Source: Cyanodermella asteris (taxonomy: Eukaryota > Ascomycota > Lecanoromycetes > Ostropales > Stictidaceae). From it: DNA of 64,000 bases. Position numbers and translations under genes: made by a program. Positions 1 to 10,661 of this stretch are shown here, one piece after another. Location: NCBI GenBank assembly GCA_900618795.1, contig UYJD01000001.1, positions 272,310 to 336,309 of the forward strand, given 5' to 3'. The notes beneath the pieces are model-generated. The model was not told the DNA's origin and did no database searches. It saw nothing but the letters and a program-made list of their open reading frames with translations. Within the stretch, counting starts at the first letter, position 1. Each line of letters opens with the position of its first letter.

Positions 1-2187
1 ATGAACTACATCATTTACTCGCTGCTCGAGAAGGAGGGCCGTTTGATCGACATCAATGGATCAGTGATGACACGAACTGCCATTACGGCACCGGCCAAGC
101 CTGCTGAGGTCCTGCTTGAAGAACTGATTCGCGACGAGCCAGTCCATAAAGCCGAGCATCAGCTTACTGGCCTGATCGGTCCCAAATTTGCAGACTGCCT
201 CTCAGACAAGGAGGAAGCCGTCCAGCTGATCTTTGGTGACCCTAAAGGCAGAGAAGTCATCATTGATATGTACGCCAAATCACCAGTCACCGGTATATGG
301 ATTCAGCAGCTTGCATACTTTTTGGAAACACTCATTGCAAAGCTGCCGAAGGACGGCTCACCTCTCTGCATCCTCGAGATGGGTGCAGGCACCGGTGGAA
401 CCACCAGCAAGATTGTGCCTCTGTTGGCCAGCCTGGGCGTTCCAGTTGAGTATACCATGACGGATCTTTCCGGCTCGCTCGTAGCAGCAGCCCGCAAGAG
501 ATTCAAGCAATACCCGTTCATGAAGTTCAAGCCGCTCGACATCGAAGCTGAGCCCAAGGAGGAATTCTTGCAGAGCCAGCATATCATCATGGCCACAAAC
601 TGTGTCCACGCAACAAGAGATCTACACGTCTCGTTGAAGAACATCAACCGCATCTTGAGGCCCGACGGCTTCTTGGTTCTTCTCGAGATGACTGAACAGG
701 CACCATGGTGTGACTTCATCTTCGGACTGCTTGAGGGTTGGTGGCTGTTCGAAGACGACAGAGACTACGTTCTCGCGCCTCCAGAGTACTGGGAGCGCGT
801 TCTGCACTCGGTCGGTTTCGGGCACGTCGACTGGACTGAGGGCTCGCTTCCTGAGGCAAGTCTCCAACGTCTGATCGTTGCACATGCATCCGGTCCCAAA
901 TATCCTCGTGGGGTAAGGCCTCCCTCTCCACCTGAACCTGCAGCCTCCTTACCAGATGTGACAGATCGCCAAGCAATAGCCGATGCGTACATTGAAAAGT
1001 ACACCAAGGACTTCCGCGCACCGTATCATTCCGACACATCGACCGCACAGCCCGACGGAAAGTGCGTTCTTGTAACCGGGGCCACAGGAAGCTTGGGAGG
1101 ACATATCGTTGCCAACGCTGCACGACTGCCTGATGTCCACACAGTCATTTGTTTGAATCGTATCAGCCAGGTCGACAGCGAGGACCGTCAAAAGAAGTCG
1201 CTTGCCATGAGAGGTATTCATCTAGACTCTCAATCACTGGCTAAGTTGAAGGTCGTTGAGACGGACACGAGCAAACCCATGCTCGGCTTGTCGCAAGAGA
1301 TCTACAACGAATTGGTGAAGTCTGTCACGCATATCGTCCACAGCGCTTGGCCAATGAGTTTGACGCGCCCGGTCCGCATGTACGAGCAGCAATTCAAGGT
1401 CTTCCGAAGCATCATAGACCTCGCGCGGAAGATCGCAGACCACCGCCCAGCATCGTTCAAAGTCGGCTTCCAGTTCATTTCCTCGCTCGCTGTCGTCGCG
1501 AACTATCCTCTGTGGAAGGGACAGCCACTGGTGCCCGAGGGTCCAACAAGTGTCGAAACAGTCCCACAGGCAGGCTACGCAGATGCGAAACTCATCTGCG
1601 AGCACATTCTCGGCAAGACCTTGCATCAACACCAAGATCGCTTCCACCCCACCGTCGTGCGCATTGCTCAGATTTCCGGGTCGACCAACAACGGGTATTG
1701 GAACCCGACAGAGTACATGCCCTTCCTGGTCAAGTCCTCGCAAGTGCTCAAGGTACTGCCCGGACTAGATGGGACTCTGTCATGGTATCCCGTTGACCTC
1801 GTTGCCTCCACTCTCGGAGAGCTGCTCATGTCAGAAACCACATCAGAGCTTGTCTACCACATCGATAACCCGGCGCGACAGCCTTGGAAAGAGATGATCT
1901 CATCGCTAGCCAGGTCACTCGGTCTCGGCGAAGACAGCATCGTGCCGTATCAGGAATGGCTGGATCGAGTCCGACGATTCAGGGGATCTATCAATGACAA
2001 CCCGGCGATGCAACTGGAAGATTTCTTCATACATTACTTCATACCCATGTCCTGTGGTGGTCTGGTGCTTGACACAACGAAGACGGAGGTCCATTCGAAA
2101 ACGATGAGGGAAATTGGGCCGGTGACGGACGAATGGGTGGCGAAGTACATCGCCAGTTGGAAGGCGTCCGGTTTTCTGCATGCATAA
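1..2187 (+). CDS. Non-reducing polyketide synthase, 3' end (CMeT and reductive-release domains)
   Basis: This is the C-terminal 728 residues of an iterative type I PKS; the gene continues off the left edge, so the ATG at base 1 is only an internal Met. Residues about 60-300 are a C-methyltransferase: the SAM-binding motif LEMGAGTGGTT lies at 125-135 and NCVHATRDL at about 200-208. After a Pro-rich linker (about 305-320) comes a thioester-reductase domain of the SDR type, with the NAD(P)-binding motif GATGSLGG at 360-367, SS at 494-495 and the YADAK catalytic Tyr/Lys at 526/530. In the known family, CMeT methylates the growing chain and R releases it as an aldehyde or alcohol instead of by a thioesterase. 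The upstream SAT-KS-AT-PT-ACP part is expected to the left but is not visible. The product cannot be named from this fragment. The TAA is followed by more than 1 kb without genes. Confidence 0.95.
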   Translation: MNYIIYSLLEKEGRLIDINGSVMTRTAITAPAKPAEVLLEELIRDEPVHKAEHQLTGLIGPKFADCLSDKEEAVQLIFGDPKGREVIIDMYAKSPVTGIWIQQLAYFLETLIAKLPKDGSPLCILEMGAGTGGTTSKIVPLLASLGVPVEYTMTDLSGSLVAAARKRFKQYPFMKFKPLDIEAEPKEEFLQSQHIIMATNCVHATRDLHVSLKNINRILRPDGFLVLLEMTEQAPWCDFIFGLLEGWWLFEDDRDYVLAPPEYWERVLHSVGFGHVDWTEGSLPEASLQRLIVAHASGPKYPRGVRPPSPPEPAASLPDVTDRQAIADAYIEKYTKDFRAPYHSDTSTAQPDGKCVLVTGATGSLGGHIVANAARLPDVHTVICLNRISQVDSEDRQKKSLAMRGIHLDSQSLAKLKVVETDTSKPMLGLSQEIYNELVKSVTHIVHSAWPMSLTRPVRMYEQQFKVFRSIIDLARKIADHRPASFKVGFQFISSLAVVANYPLWKGQPLVPEGPTSVETVPQAGYADAKLICEHILGKTLHQHQDRFHPTVVRIAQISGSTNNGYWNPTEYMPFLVKSSQVLKVLPGLDGTLSWYPVDLVASTLGELLMSETTSELVYHIDNPARQPWKEMISSLARSLGLGEDSIVPYQEWLDRVRRFRGSINDNPAMQLEDFFIHYFIPMSCGGLVLDTTKTEVHSKTMREIGPVTDEWVAKYIASWKASGFLHA

Positions 2188-3291
2188 AATAAAAGTTCTT
2201 GGCGTTGATTTGGGAGGTGTGAACAGATGATCTAAATGACAATGAATCGTGTCCAATAGCTGGAACTCGCTCTCTGACGCGACATGCCGCCTTCTGCCCT
2301 TCACTGATCTCCAAGCAAATCAGGAGGCGCAATAAATAGCAGAAAATGTGCTTTTGCACTCCCACCAGGGCTCGAACCCGCAAACTGCAAAACTGGAGGT
2401 GCCAGAAACCAAGTGAATGGTTTTTTGAGAACTCTTGTGGGGGAGGCCTACTACGTTTCCACACACACTTTTTCGGTCCAAGTGAGGCATGATAGATGGT
2501 TAGGCCACGGGAGCATAATTTTCTTGACTGCTATCATTCGCACATTTATGACGGCTGTGGTGATTTGCAGGTGCTAAGAAGTTCTCTGAAGCATAATATG
2601 TACCTACCCTCAAGTGTTCCAGTTGGATGTCCAGTTTGAATGTGAGTTACCGCGACTGCTCACAACCCATCATGCACGAATTGAGATGCGTGACTTCGAA
2701 CTCAGGAGCGCACACGAATGTGGTCGAATCGTTCTTACATTGATGATGGATGAGTAAGGATTCTCATACGGCCGTGAGGTCGAGTCTGACTAAGCAATCA
2801 TCCGGGATTCGAGCTTCCCCTCGTCCACAGACCCGAAGCGGATACAGCAGCGGGGTCCGACAGAACCAATCATCTCAACGACAATTCCACCATTTGACGA
2901 GTTCTCGGCAACATTTCCCGTTCGTATGAGCGTTGGTGTGAATTCCCATCGGGAGAAAGAAGCCTGCGAGCAATGGGATCCACCGTCATACTGGGCTTCG
3001 TGCCACAGAAAAGCATTAACGATGCCACCTACCTATGATCCTCGGAGTGGCGACCCTGGCCCTCAGGCGGGGCCGACGCTGGCCAGCGGTCTTAGGTTAG
3101 TTACTCAGCGATGCGAGTGTAGCTTATTCAATTGAGTTTGTGGTTCCGTCTACGTTGAATCGTTTCTTCGCACTCATCATCTTCCTTCCCGTTCATACCT
3201 TTCTTCCCCTTTCAAGACCTCAACAGCGTTCCACACCCCATTTGAACTCAAGCACCTGATCCTCTCCTATCGTACCTTCACCGCCGCCATC
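2188..3291. other. Intergenic region, PKS to aldolase-fold gene
   Basis: No coding potential that I trust. Two T-arm-like motifs (near 2370-2385 on the minus strand and 2803-2822 on the plus strand) do not extend to full tRNAs. The last 120 bases before the ATG at 3292 are pyrimidine-rich, which is common in fungal promoters and leaders. Confidence 0.5.
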
Positions 3292-4161
3292 ATGTCTCCT
3301 CCCGGTGCCATCGCCGAGCAAACCCCCACTGCCTCGATCCCCCACGAGCCAGCCATCAGCGCAAAGCAAGCCCACGACAAAGTCCAGCACTTCCCCCGCC
3401 CACCAGGCTTCACCGACCCCTATGAAGAGCGCGCCTACCTCAAAGGCCGCCTCGCCGCCGCCTTCCGCATCTTCGGCAAATGGGGCTTCGACGAGGGCGT
3501 CGCCGGCCACATCACCGTCCGCGACCCCGTCGAGCCAAACACCTTCTGGGTGAATCCCTTCGGCGTCGCCTTCAGCTTGCTCAAAGCCTCGGACCTGATC
3601 CGCGTGAACGGTGAGGGCCAGATCATCGATGGCGGCGAACACAGGTTGCTCAACACTGCGGCGTACATGATCCACCATGCCGTGCACGAAGCGCGACCGG
3701 ACGTCATCTGCGCGGCGCATTCGCACAGCATCCACGCGAGGGCGTACTGTACTCTAGGGAAACCTCTCGACATCACGACGCAAGACAGCTGTGCATTCTA
3801 CAACGACCACGCCGTATACGAGAACTTTGGGGGCGTGGTGCTCGCGGCGGAAGAGGGCAAGAACGTCGCCAAGGCGCTGGGGAGTTACAAGGCGGCGTTG
3901 CTACAGAATCACGGGCCGTTGACGGTGGGCAAGACGGTCGAGGAGGCGGTGTTCTGGTTCATTAGCTTGGAGAAGTGTTGTCGGGCACAGTTGTTGGCGG
4001 ATGCGGCGGCGGCCGGTAGGGGGATCAAGACGATCAAGATTGATGATGAGGATGCGGCTTTTACGTATAAGACGGTGGGCAGCCCGCAGGCCGGGTGGTT
4101 CAGTGCGAAGCCGGAATTTGATATGATTCATAAGGAGACTGGAGGGGACTACTTGAAGTAG
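3292..4161 (+). CDS. Class II aldolase/adducin-fold protein
   Basis: A single-exon gene for 289 aa. The class II aldolase/adducin fold spans about residues 45-260. The zinc-binding His pair is seen in AAHSHSIHA (H143, H145) and the third metal His in LQNHGPL (H207). An acidic residue is available nearby (E75 to E115 region), but I cannot assign the catalytic acid. Family members include fuculose- and ribulose-phosphate aldolases, and many fungal paralogues have no known substrate. The short N-terminal extension (1-40) is low in structure and shows no clear targeting signal, so a cytosolic enzyme is inferred. The ATG at 3292 is the first in frame after a pyrimidine-rich leader, and the body shows strong C-ending codon bias. 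It is the first gene downstream of the PKS, about 1.1 kb away, so membership of the same metabolite cluster is possible but unproven. Confidence 0.9.
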   Translation: MSPPGAIAEQTPTASIPHEPAISAKQAHDKVQHFPRPPGFTDPYEERAYLKGRLAAAFRIFGKWGFDEGVAGHITVRDPVEPNTFWVNPFGVAFSLLKASDLIRVNGEGQIIDGGEHRLLNTAAYMIHHAVHEARPDVICAAHSHSIHARAYCTLGKPLDITTQDSCAFYNDHAVYENFGGVVLAAEEGKNVAKALGSYKAALLQNHGPLTVGKTVEEAVFWFISLEKCCRAQLLADAAAAGRGIKTIKIDDEDAAFTYKTVGSPQAGWFSAKPEFDMIHKETGGDYLK

Positions 4162-4532
4162 TGAGGTTGAGTCATGGGTGAGGTCTTGTCATGAAATCGG
4201 CGTTGGTACAATGCATACTTCTACCATTTAGGCTGTGCTCTCAGCTGTACGCATAGGTCTCGACCACAATGGCCTCAGGTGAACGGAGCACCGACCGGAT
4301 CAATGCGAGGCAATCATGGGCTGCCTAAAGTTATTGTTTCTTTACATCACGACAGGCAGATAGTATCGCGCTCATCTTCAGATCAAAAATATTATACATC
4401 CAGGAAAATAGTTTGTACATGCACTTGATGACACATGAAGCTATGGCAGTGCAATCGAACAAACATCGCGGTAATATGTCCTTTCCGACAAATCATCAAC
4501 AGCGACCCAAGCCAAAATGCTCCAATCCGACT
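4162..4532. other. Short convergent intergenic region
   Basis: Lies between the 3' ends of the aldolase-fold gene (+) and the Cys-rich membrane protein gene (-). AT-richer stretches around 4330-4420 fit 3' UTR and polyadenylation sequence. No gene seen. Confidence 0.5.
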
Positions 4533-5576
4533 TCACGGAAGCTGATAGTAAATTGTAGGCGTTCTCCCGCTATGGAGCTCAGCAGGGCGAGCCCAAGCAT
4601 CCAGTTCAGTCGGGCCGACGGGTGCAGCTGTTGCCAGCGGTGTCTTCTTGACCTCTCCCGGATTGTCCGCATTCCAACCCGGACCTGGCGTTGCCTGCTG
4701 CCCGTCGTTAATGAACATTTGCTGTAGTCTACGGCTCCTCATTCGCCGTCTCATGACCATGTATACCACGAACGCTGCTACGCTCGTCGGCACAATTACG
4801 CAAACTATAATGGCAGCCGTGTAATTGCGGGATGTATTCTCTTCCGAAATTGGAGCAGGCGAGGATGTTGAGTTGGCCTGTGTTGCTGAAGGAGCGGCAG
4901 TGCTTGCGGGTGAAGATACTCCGTTTGGTGTCCTGCTGGTTAAATCCGTTGTTGCCAAAGTCGCCGTGCTGGAAGCTTGTGTCGTAGCATCCCCAACCGT
5001 CGTGCTGCTCGAAGTGCTCGAAGTGCTCGACGCAGCGCTGGTGGCCGTCGAAACCACGGAGTGCGCATCATCGTTCGACTTCATCAAGTGTCCATACGTC
5101 ATTTGACAGCGAGTATCACTGGGAGAATTTGGATAGTCGGTAGCACAAGTCATTGACTTGGGACAACAGGCCTGCGACACGCCCGAAGCGAGGTGAGCGC
5201 AGGGGACCGAGTCGGCCTGATCGCAAACCGAGATCATGTCGACGTAGGCATTTTGAGATGTGTTGCTGCTCACTATACACCAGCCAATGCCCATGTGGAC
5301 CTGGCATTGTGGGTAGGAACTGTCGTGGTCGAGACAGCAGTAGGTGTTGCTTGGCTTGCAGGTCGAATCGAACCTGGAAGGTCCCAAGGCATCTGAGCAG
5401 GCATCTCTTTTCTCGAACAAGTTGCGCCAAGGATCAAGTCGAGAGCTGTAGAGGCCCGCAGGTATGGATGGGATGGGTTTTGGGGTGACGAACGGCGTCG
5501 AAGAGCTCCAGTCTGAGACTTGGAGAGGGCATTGAATCGATAAAAACGCAAACGCTCGCTGAAGCAGATGATACAT
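4533..5576 (-). CDS. Secreted/single-pass membrane protein with Cys-rich ectodomain
   Basis: A single-exon gene for 347 aa. The N-terminus has a weak hydrophobic stretch (about residues 4-20) that may be a signal peptide. Residues 60-157 hold twelve Cys, including CC pairs at 80-81 and 137-138, which suggests a disulphide-bonded extracellular domain. A Ser/Thr/Ala-rich stalk (about 172-250) fits O-glycosylation, followed by one transmembrane helix at about 253-275 and a basic stop-transfer RRRMRSRR. The cytosolic tail (about 283-347) is Pro- and Gly-rich. This architecture is widespread in filamentous fungi for surface proteins of unknown role, sometimes called WSC-like or sensor-like, but I do not see a true WSC domain. 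It faces away from the DUF3431 gene, sharing a 608-bp divergent promoter. Function not assigned. Confidence 0.8.
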   Translation of the reverse strand: MYHLLQRAFAFLSIQCPLQVSDWSSSTPFVTPKPIPSIPAGLYSSRLDPWRNLFEKRDACSDALGPSRFDSTCKPSNTYCCLDHDSSYPQCQVHMGIGWCIVSSNTSQNAYVDMISVCDQADSVPCAHLASGVSQACCPKSMTCATDYPNSPSDTRCQMTYGHLMKSNDDAHSVVSTATSAASSTSSTSSSTTVGDATTQASSTATLATTDLTSRTPNGVSSPASTAAPSATQANSTSSPAPISEENTSRNYTAAIIVCVIVPTSVAAFVVYMVMRRRMRSRRLQQMFINDGQQATPGPGWNADNPGEVKKTPLATAAPVGPTELDAWARPAELHSGRTPTIYYQLP

Positions 5577-6184
5577 TATGCAAGATGCAAGCAGAAGGGA
5601 ATCTGGGCAACCTGACCAAGCAGGATGTGCTCAGAGAAGAGAAGCAAAAGAATGCCAACATATACTCGCTGTTCTTCGGGCTCTCTAGCCCTGTTGCCAT
5701 GATATGCCACAACCCCGTCGACAACTCAGTGCCTCGTCGCAGACGCACTCCTACCGCCTGATACGCGCCGTGCCACGAGACCACGGAGGTGAGGACGAAT
5801 TGAAGACATTCGCTTTGTGCCTGCGCTGGCCGTCGCGGGTGCGGCGTCAGTGCGAGCTAAGAGGTGAAGTTGTATAAGGCTGAACTGGAGCCGGCGGAGC
5901 AAATCAGCGTCTCCGCTTCGCCGGCGCGTATTTTAGTTCCGCTGAAACGCCACGAAGCACGCTCCTGCAGCCGTCGCTTTTAGATGCAGGCCGCATATAA
6001 GAGGCCTAGTATGGCTATCTTCTCATGTAGCTTGCCCGTGTTTGCTGACCTGTTGCTTCCCTTCTTCCAACCCTTCCTTCTTCCTCTCTTATGAATCAGC
6101 TGAGCATGAGTGTTTATGTTTGCTTACGGCGATAAGAACCGGTCGCATTTTCTCAGTTATCTTTTTGGGATATAACGCACCGAA
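5577..6184. other. Divergent promoter region
   Basis: Shared upstream region of the Cys-rich membrane protein gene (-) and the DUF3431 gene (+). A TATA-like element is listed separately at 5996-6000. GC-rich near-palindromic sequence sits at about 5888-5935. No gene seen. Confidence 0.5.
5996..6000 (+). promoter_or_regulatory. TATA-like element for DUF3431 gene
   Basis: The sequence CATATAAGAGG includes TATAA at 5996-6000, about 185 nt before the ATG at 6185. The spacing suits a core promoter with a leader of about 150 nt. Assignment is by motif and position only. Confidence 0.4.
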
Positions 6185-7180
6185 ATGCGGCTTGATCTGA
6201 GTAGACCAATGTTGATTGCTTGTACCAGTGGAATCATTCTTGTTTGCTATACGCTTTTGCACATATACAGGCTGAACCATCAGCTCAATACCGGCCCGAT
6301 CAAGGACGCGTTTCAGCATTTCGGGTCACACACATCATCTTCCAACTCTATCGAACATGTCACCGATCGGCCGCCGGTCGACGTTGTCGTCGCCAGCATG
6401 GCTCGCGACAACACCACATGGATCCAAGAGCGATTACGCGACTGGCGCGCGATGGTTTACGTGGTTGATGATCCCCAAGCCGCGCTGACGGTACCGGTCA
6501 ACAAAGGACAGGAGGCAATGGTGTACCTCACGTATATAATCGATCACTACCACCAGCTGCCCGACTTTGCAATTTTCAGACACTCGGCGCGATACCAGTG
6601 GCACAGCGACGATCCAGACTACGACGGACTCGCCGTACTACGCAGGCTCCAGCTCCCGTACGTGAAGCAAGCAGGCTACGTCAATCTCCGCTGCGTCTGG
6701 GCCGTCGGCTGCCCGGAGCAGATTCGGCCCTTTGAAGACGAAGGCAGCGATAAACCGCAAAAGGAGACGGCGAGCATCTACAAGACCGCCTTTCAAGAGC
6801 TGCTTCCGGGTGTACAGGTACCGCAACTGGTCGCTCTCAGCTGCTGTGGCCAGTTTGCGGCGTCGAAGGAAGCGATCCTCTCCAGGAGCTTGGCTGAGTA
6901 TCAGCATTATCGTGATTGGATCATGAATACGCCACTGGATGGACATACGGCGGGAGTGGTGTTTGAGTATCTGTGGCATATCATCTTCGGCAAGTCGGCT
7001 GTCTTTTGCACGGATGCGGGGCAGTGTTATTGTAACGTGTTTGGGCTCTGTGAGCTCGAGTGCAATAGAGATGGGTGCGGGAAACAGTACACACTGCCTA
7101 CATCGCAGGGCATGCCCGAAGGCTGGCCGAGGGTCGACTGGGATGGGTCACCACGACAATACACTGAGCCGGACTGGTGA
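6185..7180 (+). CDS. DUF3431 family type II membrane protein
   Basis: A single-exon gene for 331 aa. A single hydrophobic helix at about residues 9-27, followed by IYRLNHQL, looks like a type II signal anchor. The rest matches the DUF3431 pattern: VVVASMARD near 67-75, VNKGQEAMVYLTYIIDHY near 105-122, LPDFAIFRHS, then WHSDD and GYVNLRCVW followed by GCPEQIRP. The family is found in ascomycetes and is glycosyltransferase-like in feel, with a lumenal catalytic-looking domain, but no activity is established for it that I know. A Cys-rich segment (six Cys within about 290-315) lies near the C-terminus. The stop is only 67 bp from the stop of the amidase gene on the other strand, so their 3' UTRs must overlap. 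Confidence 0.88.
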   Translation: MRLDLSRPMLIACTSGIILVCYTLLHIYRLNHQLNTGPIKDAFQHFGSHTSSSNSIEHVTDRPPVDVVVASMARDNTTWIQERLRDWRAMVYVVDDPQAALTVPVNKGQEAMVYLTYIIDHYHQLPDFAIFRHSARYQWHSDDPDYDGLAVLRRLQLPYVKQAGYVNLRCVWAVGCPEQIRPFEDEGSDKPQKETASIYKTAFQELLPGVQVPQLVALSCCGQFAASKEAILSRSLAEYQHYRDWIMNTPLDGHTAGVVFEYLWHIIFGKSAVFCTDAGQCYCNVFGLCELECNRDGCGKQYTLPTSQGMPEGWPRVDWDGSPRQYTEPDW

Positions 7181-7247
7181 TGCACGTGTATTCGTGGGAC
7201 AATTTGCTTTTTAATGATATGCATGGCTCAATCTATCGGAGCCTACC

Positions 7248-9226
7248 TCATCGGCCATCACGTTTGAAAAGGACTTCTCCGCCCTCGTCGTTGCTGTAAC
7301 CGGCCATGCTTGGCTTCAGAACCCCAGCGGCGACCAGGTCTTGCACCAAGCCAAAGATCATGCCATCACATCCTTTCGCGGCCAGTATGTCGACCGTGAC
7401 AGGCAGATACTCCTCGTGCTGTGTGATACTGGAAAAGTACTTGGCCGATCCGACTGGTCAAGGTCAGCGTTGGCTAATTAGAACGGAGGAAAGGCGGACT
7501 TACGTGGAAGGACAAAATCGGGGCCACCCCAAAAGGGGCTCACGCGGCCAATACTAAATCCCAAGGGTGATGTCGGCGGCTTACCGTACTGGTTACGGTA
7601 ATTGACACTCGCTTGCGAGCCAATATAGAACAACAACGAATCACTGCATGCCTCATCATCTGCCACCAAGACTTCGCTAGCGAACCAATCGGTGAAAACT
7701 TTTCGCTTTGCGTCCTCGTCATCGACCGCGGTGCTCGGGTACGAATCTCCGAAAGCCCATCTCGCCAAAGGCGCGGGATCGATGAAGGGCCGGCGCCCAT
7801 CGTGAGCGGCAGCGTAGTCCTTGTAGAACGGGTCACGCACAAGACGAGTCTGTTCCTGAGCAATAATGATTGCGTATGTCAGGTTCAGCATCTTTGTTAG
7901 GGGAGTAGAGATGTTAGCCGGGTGAGAAGAGTTCCAAGCTTTGTCGATGTCGAAGGGAGTGGCGTCGGCATCGAGGAAGGAGCTCAACTTGCCAATGAAG
8001 TCTATGATCAGCTGGTCACCATCGTCCGTGACATTGGTCGGGAACTGATATGTCTTGATCTGCTTCGGGTACTTCTTCGAAATTGTGATATTCTCCCCAT
8101 AGAGAGCAGCCGCTGCCGTAGCCCACAAGATGGGATCCTTGGTCAGGAAGCCACCAGTGTCGAGAGCGGGAGCAAGTGGCATAGTGTTCTCCAGGGTGAC
8201 CAGACCATGAGTCGGACGGTTTCCGTATAGTCCTTGTGCCTCGGATGGACCACGGATGGATCCGCCGGTGTCCGATCCCAGTGTTAGATCCAGCCACGGG
8301 TAGCTGGCTGCACCCGCACCTGGGCCACTGGACGACGAACTCGGATCTTGATATCCATCGCCACGTGGGTTGAATGGACTGTGGTAATCGACCCAATCCG
8401 CAGTTGCCTCTTCACCGTTTGCAAACTGCGAAGTCTTCATCTTGCCAACGATCACCGCACCGGCATCTATGAGACGCTTCACGGGCGTGGCGTGCTCGGT
8501 TGCTGCAGCGTATAGGTGATACCAAGCTCGGTTACCGTTGCTGGTCTTGACTCCGGCGATGTCGTAAATGTCTTTGATGCCCAAACGCACGCCTGCCAGC
8601 GGCTTTTCCGCTGTCTTGGTGAAGTACAATCGGGAAGGGACAGCGATTGCCAGCGATTGACCGGCGATTCCTGCAGGCAGCACGCTGTACGTGCCGTCGC
8701 CATTCGAGAGCAGAGGCTCCGTGAAGGCACCGGCAAAATCGCTGTAGAGTCGCCACGCCTCATACACACCACCGTCAGACGAGAAGAAGTATGGACCAGA
8801 CTGGATTGCACTGCTTTTGTCCACGATCTTGCTGAATACGAAAGAAGCATTTCCTGTCCCATTCGAGAACATTGGCTGACTGAAGTTGGAAGCTCCAGCA
8901 ATCGAAGTATGTTGTACATATATCGCGTCCAGAAATCCGGCAGAAAAGACATCGTCGCTGGTCGAGTAAGAATTGATCACGTTGGACAAATCCGCCGAGC
9001 TGAAACTTGTTGAGTTCGTGGTTACGACAGTTAGCGGTGTCAGGCCGCCGGCCTTGGACGCTTTGCTGATGAGGCTTTTAGACGAGAAAGGCGACTGTGC
9101 GACTGGAGCTGCTGGAATGTAGTAGGAGATTCCATCAAGTTCAACCGTGCGGCCTGTCTGAGCGAAGCTGGCTGCCCATGACCTCTGGACGACCAGCAAG
9201 GCGGGAAATGCGCCGGACAGACGCAT
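7248..9226 (-). CDS. Secreted amidase-signature enzyme
   Basis: Two exons, complement(7504..9226) and complement(7248..7453), give 642 aa. The 50-nt intron has a GTAAGT donor at 7503 and a CAG acceptor at 7454; reading through it would stop the protein early, and splicing adds a typical amidase C-terminus ([16 protein letters not shown] and onward). A signal peptide covers about residues 1-22. Residues about 25-200 are a fungal N-terminal extension before the amidase fold. Catalytic elements visible are Lys218 in GIKDIYD, the Ser-rich [10 protein letters not shown] loop at 296-305 (cis-Ser) and nucleophile Ser323 in [11 protein letters not shown]. Amidase-signature enzymes hydrolyse amide bonds; the substrate is unknown. 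Several N-x-S/T sites suit a secreted glycoprotein. It converges with the DUF3431 gene. Confidence 0.92.
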
Positions 9227-10661
9227 GTTGAGTGACTAGGCAACGCTTCGAGCTCAGGTACAATCCAGCGAGCGGCTCCATTACGACGGCACCCTGCATC
9301 GTCTTATAGTAGTCTGCCGTGGCGATAGCAATGTCAGCACGGAGACTCGGCGAGTCCTGATAAGCGCCACGAAGAAGATGAGCCGAATTGCGGAAGGATT
9401 TCTCTCAGCCGCAAAAGGGTAACCTTAAGCATTTGTGGCATGTGTGCCACGTGCTGCGAGGAAAGAGCAAATACGGTCGTCTATGGTCCAGTCATATTGG
9501 CATATTGGTAGTGGGTATGATAGCCTCATCTACCGGACGCATGTACGAATCATTGCGGTTGAGATGCCGTCGGGAAGCATTGGGTGAGCGTGCTGATGGG
9601 GCGGCCAACCAATGCGGCGATGGCCAAAGCGGATGCGGATCTCTGCGATAAGGAAAACAAATTGCCTTCCTTTTGTTGCCATGCTGCTCACCAGGACCTG
9701 CGAGAATCGATGCAGCCGCAGCGCAGGATTCGATCCTACCTCCACTGTGAGCCTGGGTTTAACGCAGCTCAAGAACCCGCTGTATGCGCGAATTCAATAA
9801 TTCGTGCGAATCACCCAAGGCAACAATTTTGAACTTCGTGTCTAGTTAAGTACTCACCGAGCTGCGAGGTTGAAGATCGGGAAAAAATCACTCACTGAGT
9901 GCTTGGTCGGATCCTTGCGGAAATTTTGCGAGCGGATGACAGCATCGCTTCCAGTTTCGAGTACATGTTTTTGCAGTTTCATGGACAGTCACATAAAATA
10001 AGGCATGAATAAATCTGGACACGTAAAAAACAAAACAAAAAAACATCTAACGAAAACGACCATCTTGGAAGCGATTCAGGATGAACAGCAGATTGCCAGC
10101 CAAAACCATTCTCATGTCAAGCAAAGCAAGAGAAACAAGTAAGTGCTCGAATAATATCGGAACGAAGTCAATACTCAAACAAGCAAGCAGACTTATTATC
10201 TGAGTAAACCGGTGAACTCTTCCGCGGCTCACGTGACGTGATGACACCGTTCCAACGTCGTTGGGAAGCCGGCCGAGTTTCCAGCCTCCGGCAGTCAGCG
10301 TCCACCATCACGCACTCATCCCCACAAGCTTCGAACAGTCTTTTCCGGACAGCATGCCTCTGTCTGTACATGACTTGCTTACAGCGCATGCCCATGGCAC
10401 CCACGGATCCGCAGCCTGTGCAAGGAGCATGATGGATGCGTATGCTCCTCCACACGTGCTGGGTGCCTGAACGCCGCAGTTGGGACTTCAGCTTAAGAGT
10501 GAATACTGCCCTGTGATATATCAGCTTGACCACTGCACCGCATTTATTCATCCTATTTCCTAGGTATAGTCAGGGCCTCAAGGCGGTATAGCTTCAGCGC
10601 ATAGCGCTTGGGAAGAGACGGATAAGACCATACACGAGTATATACAGCATCCGTTAACACG
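9227..10661. other. Intergenic region with no clear gene
   Basis: About 1.4 kb between divergent genes. Open frames here lack ATG starts or fungal-like codon bias. A B-box-like T-arm sits at about 9723-9739 on the minus strand but a full tRNA does not fold around it. The stretch 10010-10060 is A-rich. TATATA at 10639-10644 lies only 18 nt before the next ATG and is too close to be its core promoter. Confidence 0.45.

Noticed and set aside
2350-2450. B-box-like GGGTTCGAGCCC on the minus strand with a possible acceptor pairing
   Set aside because: The T-stem pairs at four of five positions and the acceptor at six of seven, but there is no D-arm or A-box and no anticodon stem.
9710-9790. T-arm-like GTAGG-loop-CCTGC on the minus strand
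   Set aside because: A good T-arm but the loop starts with A instead of T, and the acceptor and D-arm do not form.
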